The notes under the pieces: generated by a model
Database searches by the model: none
The model's input: the letters and a program-made list of their open reading frames with translations, nothing else
What the model was told of the DNA's origin: nothing
Made by a program: the position numbers and the translations under genes
Shown: positions 1 through 5,965 of the stretch, in pieces
Position numbering within the stretch: the first letter of the stretch is position 1
Layout: each line of letters opens with the position of its first letter
Source: an uncultured Eubacteriales bacterium
GTDB lineage: Bacteria; Bacillota; Clostridia; Peptostreptococcales; Anaerovoracaceae
Length of the DNA stretch: 5,965 nt
Assembly: GCA_902766915.1 (NCBI GenBank)
Contig: CACXFN010000158.1
Coordinates: 1 to 5,965 of the forward strand
Reading direction: 5' to 3'

Positions 1-375
1 ACAGTATGGCTCAGAAGTTATGAGGAAAAGACAGAGGATGGCGATTTCTACATTGTTGAGGTAGATGATGATGGAGTAGGATTTTCAACGGAAAGATACG
101 ATCAAATAGTAGGACAGATTGACTCCGATACACCCTTGGCTTATGTGGGACCTGATATTACCCATCTGGATCAGGATATCAAAAATGAGGAAAATAGGAA
201 AAGCAATCTTAGTGGGAATGGTTCAGAGGTACATGAATCAACAGGAATGAAGAATATAAGCGTCAGACTTAAAGAAATATCAAATGCAAGAATGGTGATA
301 AAGAGTAAACCTGGGGAAGGTACTCAGATAAAGGTTTTTTTTCCGAAGGAGCATGAGGGGGATAAGAACCATTGA
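1..375 (+). CDS. Sensor histidine kinase, C-terminal fragment (5' end outside window)
   Basis: This is the last 124 codons of a LytS-like sensor histidine kinase, covering most of the ATP-binding (HATPase) domain; the reading frame is open from base 1. Seen: a G1 box DDGVGF (residues 23-28 of the fragment), a long lid, then NLSGNGSE (69-76), a G2-like STGMKNI (80-86) and a final beta strand with GEGT. The phosphoacceptor histidine and N box must lie upstream. It aligns from its first residue (TVWLRSY) with residues 532 onward of the next gene, so the two are paralogues: by hand alignment 29 of 49 residues are identical from NLSGNGSE onward. Its stop codon overlaps the next start. The kinase would bind ATP and autophosphorylate to signal to a response regulator; its sensor part cannot be seen. 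An ATG at 136 is internal and not a credible start. Confidence 0.9.
   Translation, partial: TVWLRSYEEKTEDGDFYIVEVDDDGVGFSTERYDQIVGQIDSDTPLAYVGPDITHLDQDIKNEENRKSNLSGNGSEVHESTGMKNISVRLKEISNARMVIKSKPGEGTQIKVFFPKEHEGDKNH
355..375 (+). promoter_or_regulatory. Translational coupling junction with TTG start
   Basis: The upstream kinase stop TGA (373-375) overlaps the TTG start (372-374) of the downstream kinase as TTGA. A purine-rich GAGGGGG at 355-361 lies 10 bases before the TTG and can serve as a moderate Shine-Dalgarno. The first ATG in this frame is codon 38, beyond the first membrane helix, so the TTG (or a second TTG at codon 7) is needed to keep the membrane anchor. Coupled translation of the two kinases is inferred from the overlap. 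Confidence 0.6.
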
Positions 376-2357
376 GAATAATAGATAGATTGAAAACATT
401 ATTAGTGAATAAGAGAGGCATAGTAAGATTAGTCCTAAGCGTAATCGCTTTTGGGGTTTTATTAAGCCTTGCCATTTATTTTATGGACAATGATTTCACA
501 AATACCAAATACAGAAAACGGTATATTGAGTATGGTGATGATTGGACCGTAATAATTGATGGTGAAAAAACCAGGCACGATCTGCCTGCTTATGTGAAAA
601 GTGGGAAGGATAGTGAAATAGTTTTAAAGAAAACGTTACCTGATCCCATTCCTAAATACAGTGCCATCGCAACTAGAAACTATCATCAGATTATGGAGGT
701 TAGTTTAAACGGTGAAGTCATCTATACCTATCCCGGGGAAAACTGGGATGGTATAACCAAAATAATCAGCGATGAATGGTGTGTAATCAACCTAAGTTCT
801 GATTCCTCCAGAGGTGTATTGGAGATTAAATTAAAGAACGAAGCAAACACTCCGTTTTTCGGATATATAAAAGATATTTATTTTGGAGATGATAACTCAA
901 TAATCCAGCATATACGCGAGTCGAATTATAAGTCCTTCATTTCCGGGGTTATTCTAATTACACTTGGTGCAATTCTGGTGATGCTGAGTTTCATATATAG
1001 AAAACCAACTAATCAGGCACCTAATTCCGCCATGGGTGTTGTATTATTCTGCTTTGGAATTTGGATGTGCAATAGAGCCAAAATGCCATTTTTCACTACG
1101 GATAATACAGCTGTATTCTTGATATCTCTGTTTGCTCTAATGATGTCGGGACCATTTGTATTCCTTTATTGTTATTATAGAAATCCTATTTATAGAAATA
1201 TATCCATTATTGCATTTAAAATTACTCTGGGAATCGACTTCCTTATAATGCTAATTAGCTTCTTTGTTCCTCTAAATGTGCAATATATATCTATGTTTGC
1301 ATATGCCACGATACTACTTGCCTTCATTTTTAATGGATTCCTTCTTCATAAGAATTCCATTGGAGATGCCGCAAAACTGAGGGGCAAAACAGAATTATTA
1401 TTGGATAGAACCGAATTAATGACCAATATGCTTTTCCCAATTGCGGGAGTATTGGAAATGTTTGTGTCAAGGAATCAGCTTTGGACGGAGGTCAGTTATC
1501 CTTTTAGAATTATAGTGGATATTTATGGATTCATATATATGCTCTTTGTTCTTTGGAGAACATATTTGGTGGTTCAGGACAGAGTGGTGGTATCAGAGAG
1601 ATTACAGGAAAGCCAATTGGAGTTGATGATGGGACAAATTCAACCTCATTTTATCTTCAATACCCTTAGTTCAATTAGAACCCTAGTAAAAATAGAGCCG
1701 GATGTGGCATACAAGATGCTTTACGATTTTTCCAATTATCTAAGGGCAAATGTAGATAATGTAACCAATTTGGACGGCATTAAGTTTGCGGCGGAAGTAA
1801 ACCACATTAAGAGTTATGTAAATATTGAAAAAGTAAGGTTTGGAGATAGGCTAAATGTGGAATATGAAATAGATGAGGCTGATTTCACGGTTCCGCCCCT
1901 ATCCATCCAGCCCTTGGTGGAAAATGCAATTAAGCACGGCGTAGTGAAGAAGCTTGAAGGTGGAACAGTATGGCTTAGAAGCTATCAGGAAGAGGATTAC
2001 TATGTTGTGGAGGTGGCAGATAACGGAATCGGATTCGATAAGGCAGCAGCCAGTGAAGTATTCTCCATTGATTTAGATAAGGATGATAGCGTCGGATTGG
2101 AATCGAATAAGGTCGTGGTTGCTGCAATGAAGGATGTGATGGAATCCCTCTCCTTAAAAGATGAGAATGGCGAGCCAATAATTCTTGAGGGACCAACCAG
2201 GAGAGAGAACCTTAGTGGCAACGGTTCTGAGGAGCATAAGTCCACAGGTATGATGAACATCATCCTTAGATTGAGAGAAATGGCCAATGCAAAAATTGAA
2301 ATCAACAGCAGAACCGGATCAGGTACGGTAATAAGGGTAAGGATACCTAAAAAATAA
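372..2357 (+). CDS. 7TM-receptor-type sensor histidine kinase (LytS-like kinase core)
   Basis: A complete 661-residue membrane sensor kinase. Order of parts: an N-terminal membrane segment (about 16-37), an extracytoplasmic domain rich in beta strands (about 38-185), seven hydrophobic segments (about 187-208, 219-235, 245-268, 277-299, 303-325, 351-366, 378-400), then a cytoplasmic kinase. The kinase has the His_kinase (PF06580-type) motif QPHFIFN with H426 as probable phosphoacceptor, the N box VENAIKHG (516-523, N518), the G1 box DNGIGF (550-555) and a G2-like STGMMNI (624-630). The layout resembles 7TMR-DISM receptors joined to LytS/YesM-type kinases, where the outer domain binds a ligand, here unknown. 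The lid between the G1 and G2 boxes is long (about 76 residues) and carries NLSGNGSE (613-620). It is translationally coupled to the upstream paralogue. The likely partner is the regulator at 3698, but this is inferred from proximity only. Confidence 0.92.
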   Translation: MRIIDRLKTLLVNKRGIVRLVLSVIAFGVLLSLAIYFMDNDFTNTKYRKRYIEYGDDWTVIIDGEKTRHDLPAYVKSGKDSEIVLKKTLPDPIPKYSAIATRNYHQIMEVSLNGEVIYTYPGENWDGITKIISDEWCVINLSSDSSRGVLEIKLKNEANTPFFGYIKDIYFGDDNSIIQHIRESNYKSFISGVILITLGAILVMLSFIYRKPTNQAPNSAMGVVLFCFGIWMCNRAKMPFFTTDNTAVFLISLFALMMSGPFVFLYCYYRNPIYRNISIIAFKITLGIDFLIMLISFFVPLNVQYISMFAYATILLAFIFNGFLLHKNSIGDAAKLRGKTELLLDRTELMTNMLFPIAGVLEMFVSRNQLWTEVSYPFRIIVDIYGFIYMLFVLWRTYLVVQDRVVVSERLQESQLELMMGQIQPHFIFNTLSSIRTLVKIEPDVAYKMLYDFSNYLRANVDNVTNLDGIKFAAEVNHIKSYVNIEKVRFGDRLNVEYEIDEADFTVPPLSIQPLVENAIKHGVVKKLEGGTVWLRSYQEEDYYVVEVADNGIGFDKAAASEVFSIDLDKDDSVGLESNKVVVAAMKDVMESLSLKDENGEPIILEGPTRRENLSGNGSEEHKSTGMMNIILRLREMANAKIEINSRTGSGTVIRVRIPKK

Positions 2358-2409
2358 ACGCATCTTAAAGGACAAATGTTAAGTAGTTAAAATAGGAGGA
2401 AAGCTAATA

Positions 2410-3603
2410 ATGGGTAAAAGAATCACAGATAAGGTTACATGGGTAGGAAAGATCGATTGGGAACTAAAAAGTTTCCACGGTGATGAATTATCAACCTTTG
2501 CAGGTTCGTCATATAACGCATATCTAATTCGTGATGAAAAAACTGTCTTGATTGACACAGTTTGGGGTCCATATGACAGAGAATTTGTTGCAAGGCTAAA
2601 AGAAGAAATAGACCTTAAAGAGATTGACTATATAGTCATGAATCATAATGAAAGTGACCATAGTGGAGCACTTCCGGAACTAATGAGGGAAATCCCGGAT
2701 GTGCCCATCTACTGTACAAAAAAAGGTGAAGGAATCTTAAGAGGCCTATATCATCAAGATTGGAATTATGTGAATGTAAAGACAGGCGACACTCTGGAAA
2801 TAGGAGATTCCACCCTGACCTTTATTGAGGCATCCATGCTGCATTGGCCGGATACCATGTTTACATATATGTCCGATGAGAACATCCTGTTCAGCAATGA
2901 CGGATTTGGCCAGCATTACGCATCTGAGATGCTCTACGCCGATGCAGAAAACATGAATCATGTTATAGATGAGGCGGAAAAGTATTATGCAAATATTCTT
3001 TCTCCATTCAACATGTTCGTGAAGAAGAAACTTGCAGAGATTCTGGAGATGAACCTCCCCATTGATTTGATTGCCCCAAGCCACGGTGTTATGTGGAGAA
3101 GGCCTGAGGACATCCAGACTATTATAGGACTATATCAGAAGTGGTGCGATAATTATCAGGAAGATCAAATAACAATTATCTACGACACCATGTGGCAGTC
3201 CACCAGACATATGGCCCAGGCCTTAGAGGTAGGAATACAGAGAAAGAGTCCTAATACCAATATAAAGCTGATGAATGTAGCGAAGGAAGACAAGAATGAT
3301 ATATTGACAGAAGTCTTTAAGTCCAAAGCAATATTGGTGGGCTCCCCAACCATAGCTAACGGTTATTCATACGGTATAGCGGGAATCCTGGAGATGATTA
3401 AGGGTTTGAAAATCAAGGGAAGGAAGGCGGCAGCATTCGGAAGTTATGGATGGAGCGGAGAAGCTGCAAAACTGATTTCCGCTCATTTGGAAGAGGCTGG
3501 ATTTGAAATCGTAAAAGAAGGAATCAGGGTACAGTGGGCACCGGATCAAAGCTCAACTGAAGAAGTTCGTTCCTATGGCGAAGAATTTGCAGAAGCTCTT
3601 TAA
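2410..3603 (+). CDS. fprA: Class A flavodiiron protein (FprA family A-type flavoprotein)
   Basis: A cytoplasmic flavodiiron protein, 397 residues, the usual length for the two-domain class A form. The N-terminal metallo-beta-lactamase-like domain (about 1-250) has all the expected di-iron ligands: H79, E81 and D83 in HNESDH, H145, D164 and H225 in PSHG. The C-terminal flavodoxin domain (about 253-397) has an FMN phosphate loop region at YDTMWQST (258-265), GSPTIANG (311-318) and FGSYGWSG (343-350). Family knowledge: these enzymes reduce O2 to water and/or NO to N2O, with electrons from rubredoxin or a flavoprotein, and protect anaerobes. No rubredoxin or flavin reductase domain is fused and none is encoded nearby, so an external donor is needed. 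A strong AGGAGG (2394-2399) lies 10 bases before the ATG. It follows the kinase by 52 bases without a terminator. O2 versus NO preference cannot be read from sequence. Confidence 0.95.
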   Translation: MGKRITDKVTWVGKIDWELKSFHGDELSTFAGSSYNAYLIRDEKTVLIDTVWGPYDREFVARLKEEIDLKEIDYIVMNHNESDHSGALPELMREIPDVPIYCTKKGEGILRGLYHQDWNYVNVKTGDTLEIGDSTLTFIEASMLHWPDTMFTYMSDENILFSNDGFGQHYASEMLYADAENMNHVIDEAEKYYANILSPFNMFVKKKLAEILEMNLPIDLIAPSHGVMWRRPEDIQTIIGLYQKWCDNYQEDQITIIYDTMWQSTRHMAQALEVGIQRKSPNTNIKLMNVAKEDKNDILTEVFKSKAILVGSPTIANGYSYGIAGILEMIKGLKIKGRKAAAFGSYGWSGEAAKLISAHLEEAGFEIVKEGIRVQWAPDQSSTEEVRSYGEEFAEAL

Positions 3604-3628
3604 AAAATAACAAAATAACAATAACCAC

Positions 3629-3657
3629 TTGAAAAATAGTTACGAAAACGTTAATAT
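3629..3657 (+). promoter_or_regulatory. Candidate sigma-A type promoter for the response regulator
   Basis: TTGAAA (3629-3634) and TAATAT (3652-3657) are separated by 17 bases and match the vegetative consensus at 5 of 6 and 4 of 6 positions. The start would fall near 3664, giving a leader of about 34 bases that contains the AAAGGAG Shine-Dalgarno (3684-3690). Just upstream, 3606-3625 is very A-rich with AATAAC three times (3606, 3614, 3620), which could act like an UP element. No terminator separates fprA from this site, so read-through from upstream is also possible. Confidence 0.45.
3643..3656 (+). promoter_or_regulatory. Possible cre-like (CcpA) operator
   Basis: The 14 bases CGAAAACGTTAATA match the catabolite-response consensus TGWAARCGYTWNCA at 12 positions, including the AACGTT centre; the two mismatches are in the outer TG and CA, which are normally well conserved. 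The site overlaps the spacer and -10 of the candidate promoter, a position where a bound repressor would block initiation. A short degenerate site in AT-rich DNA can arise by chance, so this is weak. Confidence 0.2.
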
Positions 3658-3697
3658 ATAGTTAGGGACGTGTGACTAAATTGAAAGGAGTTATCCG

Positions 3698-4486
3698 ATG
3701 AAGGTTATCTTGGTAGATGACGAGGCCCTCATACTTCGTCAATTAGAAATGGAAATTGCTAATTTCCCGGATGTAGAGGTTGTGGCGAAATTTAGCAATC
3801 CAATAGAGGCAATAGAATATTTGGAGAAGAATAAAGTTGAGGCCGTTTTTTCGGATATAGAAATGCCGGGCATGAATGGCATCGAGTTTGGTCGTAGAGC
3901 AAAGGAAATCCTGCCAGGCGTTGTTTTGGTCTTTATTACAGGATATGAGCAATATGCTATTGAAGCCATGAAGATCAAAGCTGACTTCTATCTGACCAAG
4001 CCCTTCAATACGGATGATATAGGTGATGTTCTGGAAAGATCGGCACTTCTGGCTGCCAGACAAAAATCCACCGATGTTCATTTCAGAACCTTTGGCAGAT
4101 TCGATGTATTTGTTAATGGCGAGTCAGTTCACTTCCCCAATGCAAAAGCAAAGGAACTCCTGGCACTGTGCATAGATCATAGAGGCGGTAAGGTTATGAT
4201 GGAAGAAGCTATAGATAAGCTTTGGGAAGACAGACCTTATGATACCCGAGTCAAGAACCTCTACAGAAAGGCCGTAATGAACATAAAGCAATTGTTCCAA
4301 TCCTACGGCATGGAAGATATATTTGTAAATTCCAGAGGAAGCTGTAATATTAACAGAGAAGGTATAACCTGTGACTATTTCGACTTACTGGATGGAAAGA
4401 TAGATAAGAGCGACGTAGTAGGATACTATATGCCCGAATATGCATGGGCGGAATTCACCGCATCCCAAATTGAAGATAAGATGTAA
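3698..4486 (+). CDS. Response regulator: receiver + SARP-like winged helix with short BTAD-like tail
   Basis: A 262-residue two-component response regulator. The receiver domain (1-118) has the acidic pair D7/D8, phosphoacceptor D53 in SDIEMPGMNG, T81 and K101 in the KPF motif, so it should be phosphorylatable. Residues about 128-205 form an OmpR/SARP-type winged helix (start RTFGRFDVFVNG, then KAKELLALCIDHRGG, and a basic recognition region near VKNLYRKAVMNIKQLF). Residues 226-255 resemble the first part of a BTAD domain (CDYFDLL, then YMPEYAWAE), but the protein ends there, well short of a full BTAD. It resembles the REC-wHTH-BTAD class (COG3947-like). AAAGGAG (3684-3690) sits 7 bases before the ATG. 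It probably binds DNA as a transcription regulator. A kinase-regulator pairing with the upstream 7TM kinases is plausible but unproven; its targets are unknown. Confidence 0.9.
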   Translation: MKVILVDDEALILRQLEMEIANFPDVEVVAKFSNPIEAIEYLEKNKVEAVFSDIEMPGMNGIEFGRRAKEILPGVVLVFITGYEQYAIEAMKIKADFYLTKPFNTDDIGDVLERSALLAARQKSTDVHFRTFGRFDVFVNGESVHFPNAKAKELLALCIDHRGGKVMMEEAIDKLWEDRPYDTRVKNLYRKAVMNIKQLFQSYGMEDIFVNSRGSCNINREGITCDYFDLLDGKIDKSDVVGYYMPEYAWAEFTASQIEDKM

Positions 4487-4504
4487 AACGGATTTCGATT
4501 TATG

Positions 4505-4533
4505 AGGGACGGTTCCCGATGGGAACCGTCCCT
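4505..4533 (+). terminator. Strong perfect hairpin after the response regulator, possible terminator
   Basis: AGGGACGGTTCCC (4505-4517) and GGGAACCGTCCCT (4521-4533) are perfect inverted repeats of 13 bp with a GAT loop, extendable by a G-T and a T-A pair. It begins 18 bases after the regulator stop. The 3' flank is TTAAGTTT rather than a clean T run, so termination may be partial. It ends only 23 bases before the GTG of the next gene and just before that gene's Shine-Dalgarno, so it could also stabilise or separate the two parts of a shared transcript, or be a dispersed palindromic repeat. Confidence 0.55.
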
Positions 4534-4556
4534 TAAGTTTAAGAAGGTAAAAAACC

Positions 4557-5965
4557 GTGGAAAAAATAACAAACTTAGATATTTACAACGTGCTGGTTTC
4601 AGAACTCTATGAAGAGGGTTTTTTGGATGCCCTCAATTGGACTTCCAAGAAAATGGATAATTTCATTTCCTCCAGTATGATTAAGGAATTTGCCTATAAG
4701 GTTGAATGGGTTGGAAGAAGCGATGAGGAAGAAAAAGATGATTTGGAAAATCACGGTGAGTATGATCCCAGCCAACATAGATTCGATTCCCAAAAGATTT
4801 TGGAACTGGCCAAGGAATATATCCTAGAGCTAAGGAATGAACCTAAGGAAGGATGGTTGAAGTTTTGCTTTGATTATGTAGAATCAATCCTCTTTCCTGA
4901 AACTAAAGGTGGAATGGGCATAAGCTCAGAAGAATTGGAAAAATACCATGAAGGAAGATTGCTTCTGCTTCAGATACTTAGAGGACTATATAAGTACGAA
5001 GATGAAAGTATGCCTTTTGATCCCACCAGGACAATGGAACTCATATCCAACGATCCGGAATCCTATACATGGGAAGAATATCTGAGATTTAAAGATGTTA
5101 TCAAGCATGAATACGTTTATGAGTTCATGCGTATAGCCAGGGATATCACCCCCTTTGATACTCTGGGACATATGGGGGGAGTTCATTATGTGGCTGTAAC
5201 AATGGGAAGACAGTTAAAGGAGGCAGGAGTTCCTGTGGACCTTCCCTTGATTTCCGGAGCTGCTGCCGGCCACGATATTGGTAAATTTGGATGTAAGAAG
5301 GATGAGGAAAAAAGAATTCCCTATCTTCACTATTATTATACAGATATATGCTATGAGAGGTTTGGTCTTTATAATATGGCGCACATTGCGTCAAACCATT
5401 CAACATGGGATTTGGAGCTGGAAAACCTTTCTGTGGAATCATTGCTATTGATATATGCTGACTTTAGAGTTAAAAGCGGCAGGGACGAGAAGGGGAGAGA
5501 AACCATACATTTCTATTCCTTGGAGGAATCCTTTGATGTTATTTTAGGAAAACTGGATAATGTGGATGCCGCCAAAGAAGCCAGATATAGAAAGGTATAT
5601 GCCAAGCTGGAAGATTTCGAATCCTATATGAAGGAGCTGGGGGTCACAACGGAGCTTCCTGAAGATATGGGGAATCATCCTGTTGAACTTCATCCCATAG
5701 TAAGGGAACGTGCTCTTTTGGAAGGAGATGAAGTTGTAGAACAATTCAAATATTCCGCTATTGATCACAATATAAGACTCATGAGTATTCTCCATGTTGA
5801 CAGTGAATTGGCAGATTTGATTGAGGCAGCAAGAAGTGAGAGCACATGGAAGAATGTCAGAACCTATATCGGAATCTTTGATGAATATTCCACCTATATG
5901 AGTGAGCGTCAGAAACTGATGACCATGCGTTTTATGTATGAACTACAGGCACATCAGGAACATGA
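4557..5965 (+). CDS. HD-domain protein, probable phosphohydrolase (3' end outside window)
   Basis: An open frame of 469 complete codons that continues past the right edge. The GTG start at 4557 is chosen because an in-frame TAA lies at 4548-4550, only two codons upstream, and AGAAGG (4542-4547) is well placed. Residues 1-190 are acidic and probably helical, with no family I recognise. Residues about 200-305 form an HD domain: H205 (HMGGV), H239-D240 in GHDIGKF, H281 in SNHST and D302 in YADFRV, the expected metal-binding set for HD phosphohydrolases; no GYP motif of c-di-GMP phosphodiesterases is seen. Residues 330-469 are helix-rich and may start a HEAT-like repeat region. No signal peptide or membrane segment is visible, so it is probably cytoplasmic. 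The substrate is unknown; a nucleotide or signalling phosphoester is usual for the superfamily. I see no promoter between the hairpin and the start. Confidence 0.85.
   Translation, partial: MEKITNLDIYNVLVSELYEEGFLDALNWTSKKMDNFISSSMIKEFAYKVEWVGRSDEEEKDDLENHGEYDPSQHRFDSQKILELAKEYILELRNEPKEGWLKFCFDYVESILFPETKGGMGISSEELEKYHEGRLLLLQILRGLYKYEDESMPFDPTRTMELISNDPESYTWEEYLRFKDVIKHEYVYEFMRIARDITPFDTLGHMGGVHYVAVTMGRQLKEAGVPVDLPLISGAAAGHDIGKFGCKKDEEKRIPYLHYYYTDICYERFGLYNMAHIASNHSTWDLELENLSVESLLLIYADFRVKSGRDEKGRETIHFYSLEESFDVILGKLDNVDAAKEARYRKVYAKLEDFESYMKELGVTTELPEDMGNHPVELHPIVRERALLEGDEVVEQFKYSAIDHNIRLMSILHVDSELADLIEAARSESTWKNVRTYIGIFDEYSTYMSERQKLMTMRFMYELQAHQEH

Noticed and set aside
136..375. Stand-alone 79-aa + strand ORF starting at ATG 136
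   Set aside because: The frame is open back to base 1 and encodes continuous kinase sequence including the G1 box upstream of the ATG, so this is an internal methionine of a larger gene.
1975..2305. Two overlapping - strand ORFs (73 and 101 aa)
   Set aside because: They lie wholly inside the kinase ATP-binding domain on the opposite strand and have low-complexity, family-less translations; they are shadows.
2365..2393. Promoter-like TTAAAG-17-TAAAAT in front of fprA
   Set aside because: The -35 match is poor, and the start would fall near 2400, after the AGGAGG Shine-Dalgarno at 2394-2399, leaving no ribosome site in the transcript.
2746..3084. 112-aa - strand ORF inside fprA
   Set aside because: It is antisense to the conserved di-iron domain, and shows no recognisable domain or clear ribosome site.
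3739..4081. Two - strand ORFs inside the response regulator
   Set aside because: They are antisense to the well-conserved receiver domain and have no recognisable motif.
4599..5795. Several - strand ORFs (64-98 aa) across the HD gene
   Set aside because: The + strand frame is uninterrupted for 469 codons with a Shine-Dalgarno, a start and HD motifs; the antisense frames are shadows.

Overview
The window looks like chromosomal DNA of a low-GC Gram-positive anaerobe, most likely a member of the Clostridia and plausibly Lachnospiraceae. The reasons are the AT-rich sequence with many AGA/AGG and ATA codons, purine-rich Shine-Dalgarno sites (AGGAGG, AAAGGAG), a class A flavodiiron protein typical of anaerobes, and 7TM-type LytS-like kinases with a SARP-like response regulator. 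The taxonomic call is inference; no marker gene is present. All supported genes are on the + strand and I see no mobile element, RNA gene or CRISPR array.

Layout: (1) positions 1-375 hold the C-terminal end of a sensor histidine kinase whose start lies outside the window. (2) Overlapping it by 4 bases (TTGA) is a complete 661-aa membrane sensor kinase (372-2357). It has an N-terminal membrane anchor, an extracytoplasmic domain, seven membrane helices and a HisKA_7TM/LytS-type kinase core, and it is a paralogue of the first gene. (3) After a 52-base gap with no terminator comes a complete flavodiiron protein, FprA family (2410-3603). (4) After a 94-base gap with a candidate promoter comes a 262-aa response regulator with a receiver domain, a winged helix and a stunted BTAD-like tail (3698-4486). 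(5) A perfect 13-bp hairpin (4505-4533) separates this from a GTG-started HD-domain protein (4557 onward) that runs off the right edge after 469 residues.

How the genes may work together: the two kinases and the regulator form a plausible two-component signalling module, with the O2/NO-detoxifying flavodiiron enzyme embedded between kinase and regulator. Lack of terminators and uniform orientation allow a single transcript from the kinases through the regulator, with a second possible start in front of the regulator. Whether the kinases phosphorylate this regulator, and whether fprA is a target or simply a neighbour, cannot be decided from sequence. The most unusual points are the tandem kinase paralogues with an enlarged, length-variable ATP lid carrying a conserved NLSGNGSE motif, the shortened regulator tail, and the large uncharacterised HD protein directly behind a strong hairpin.
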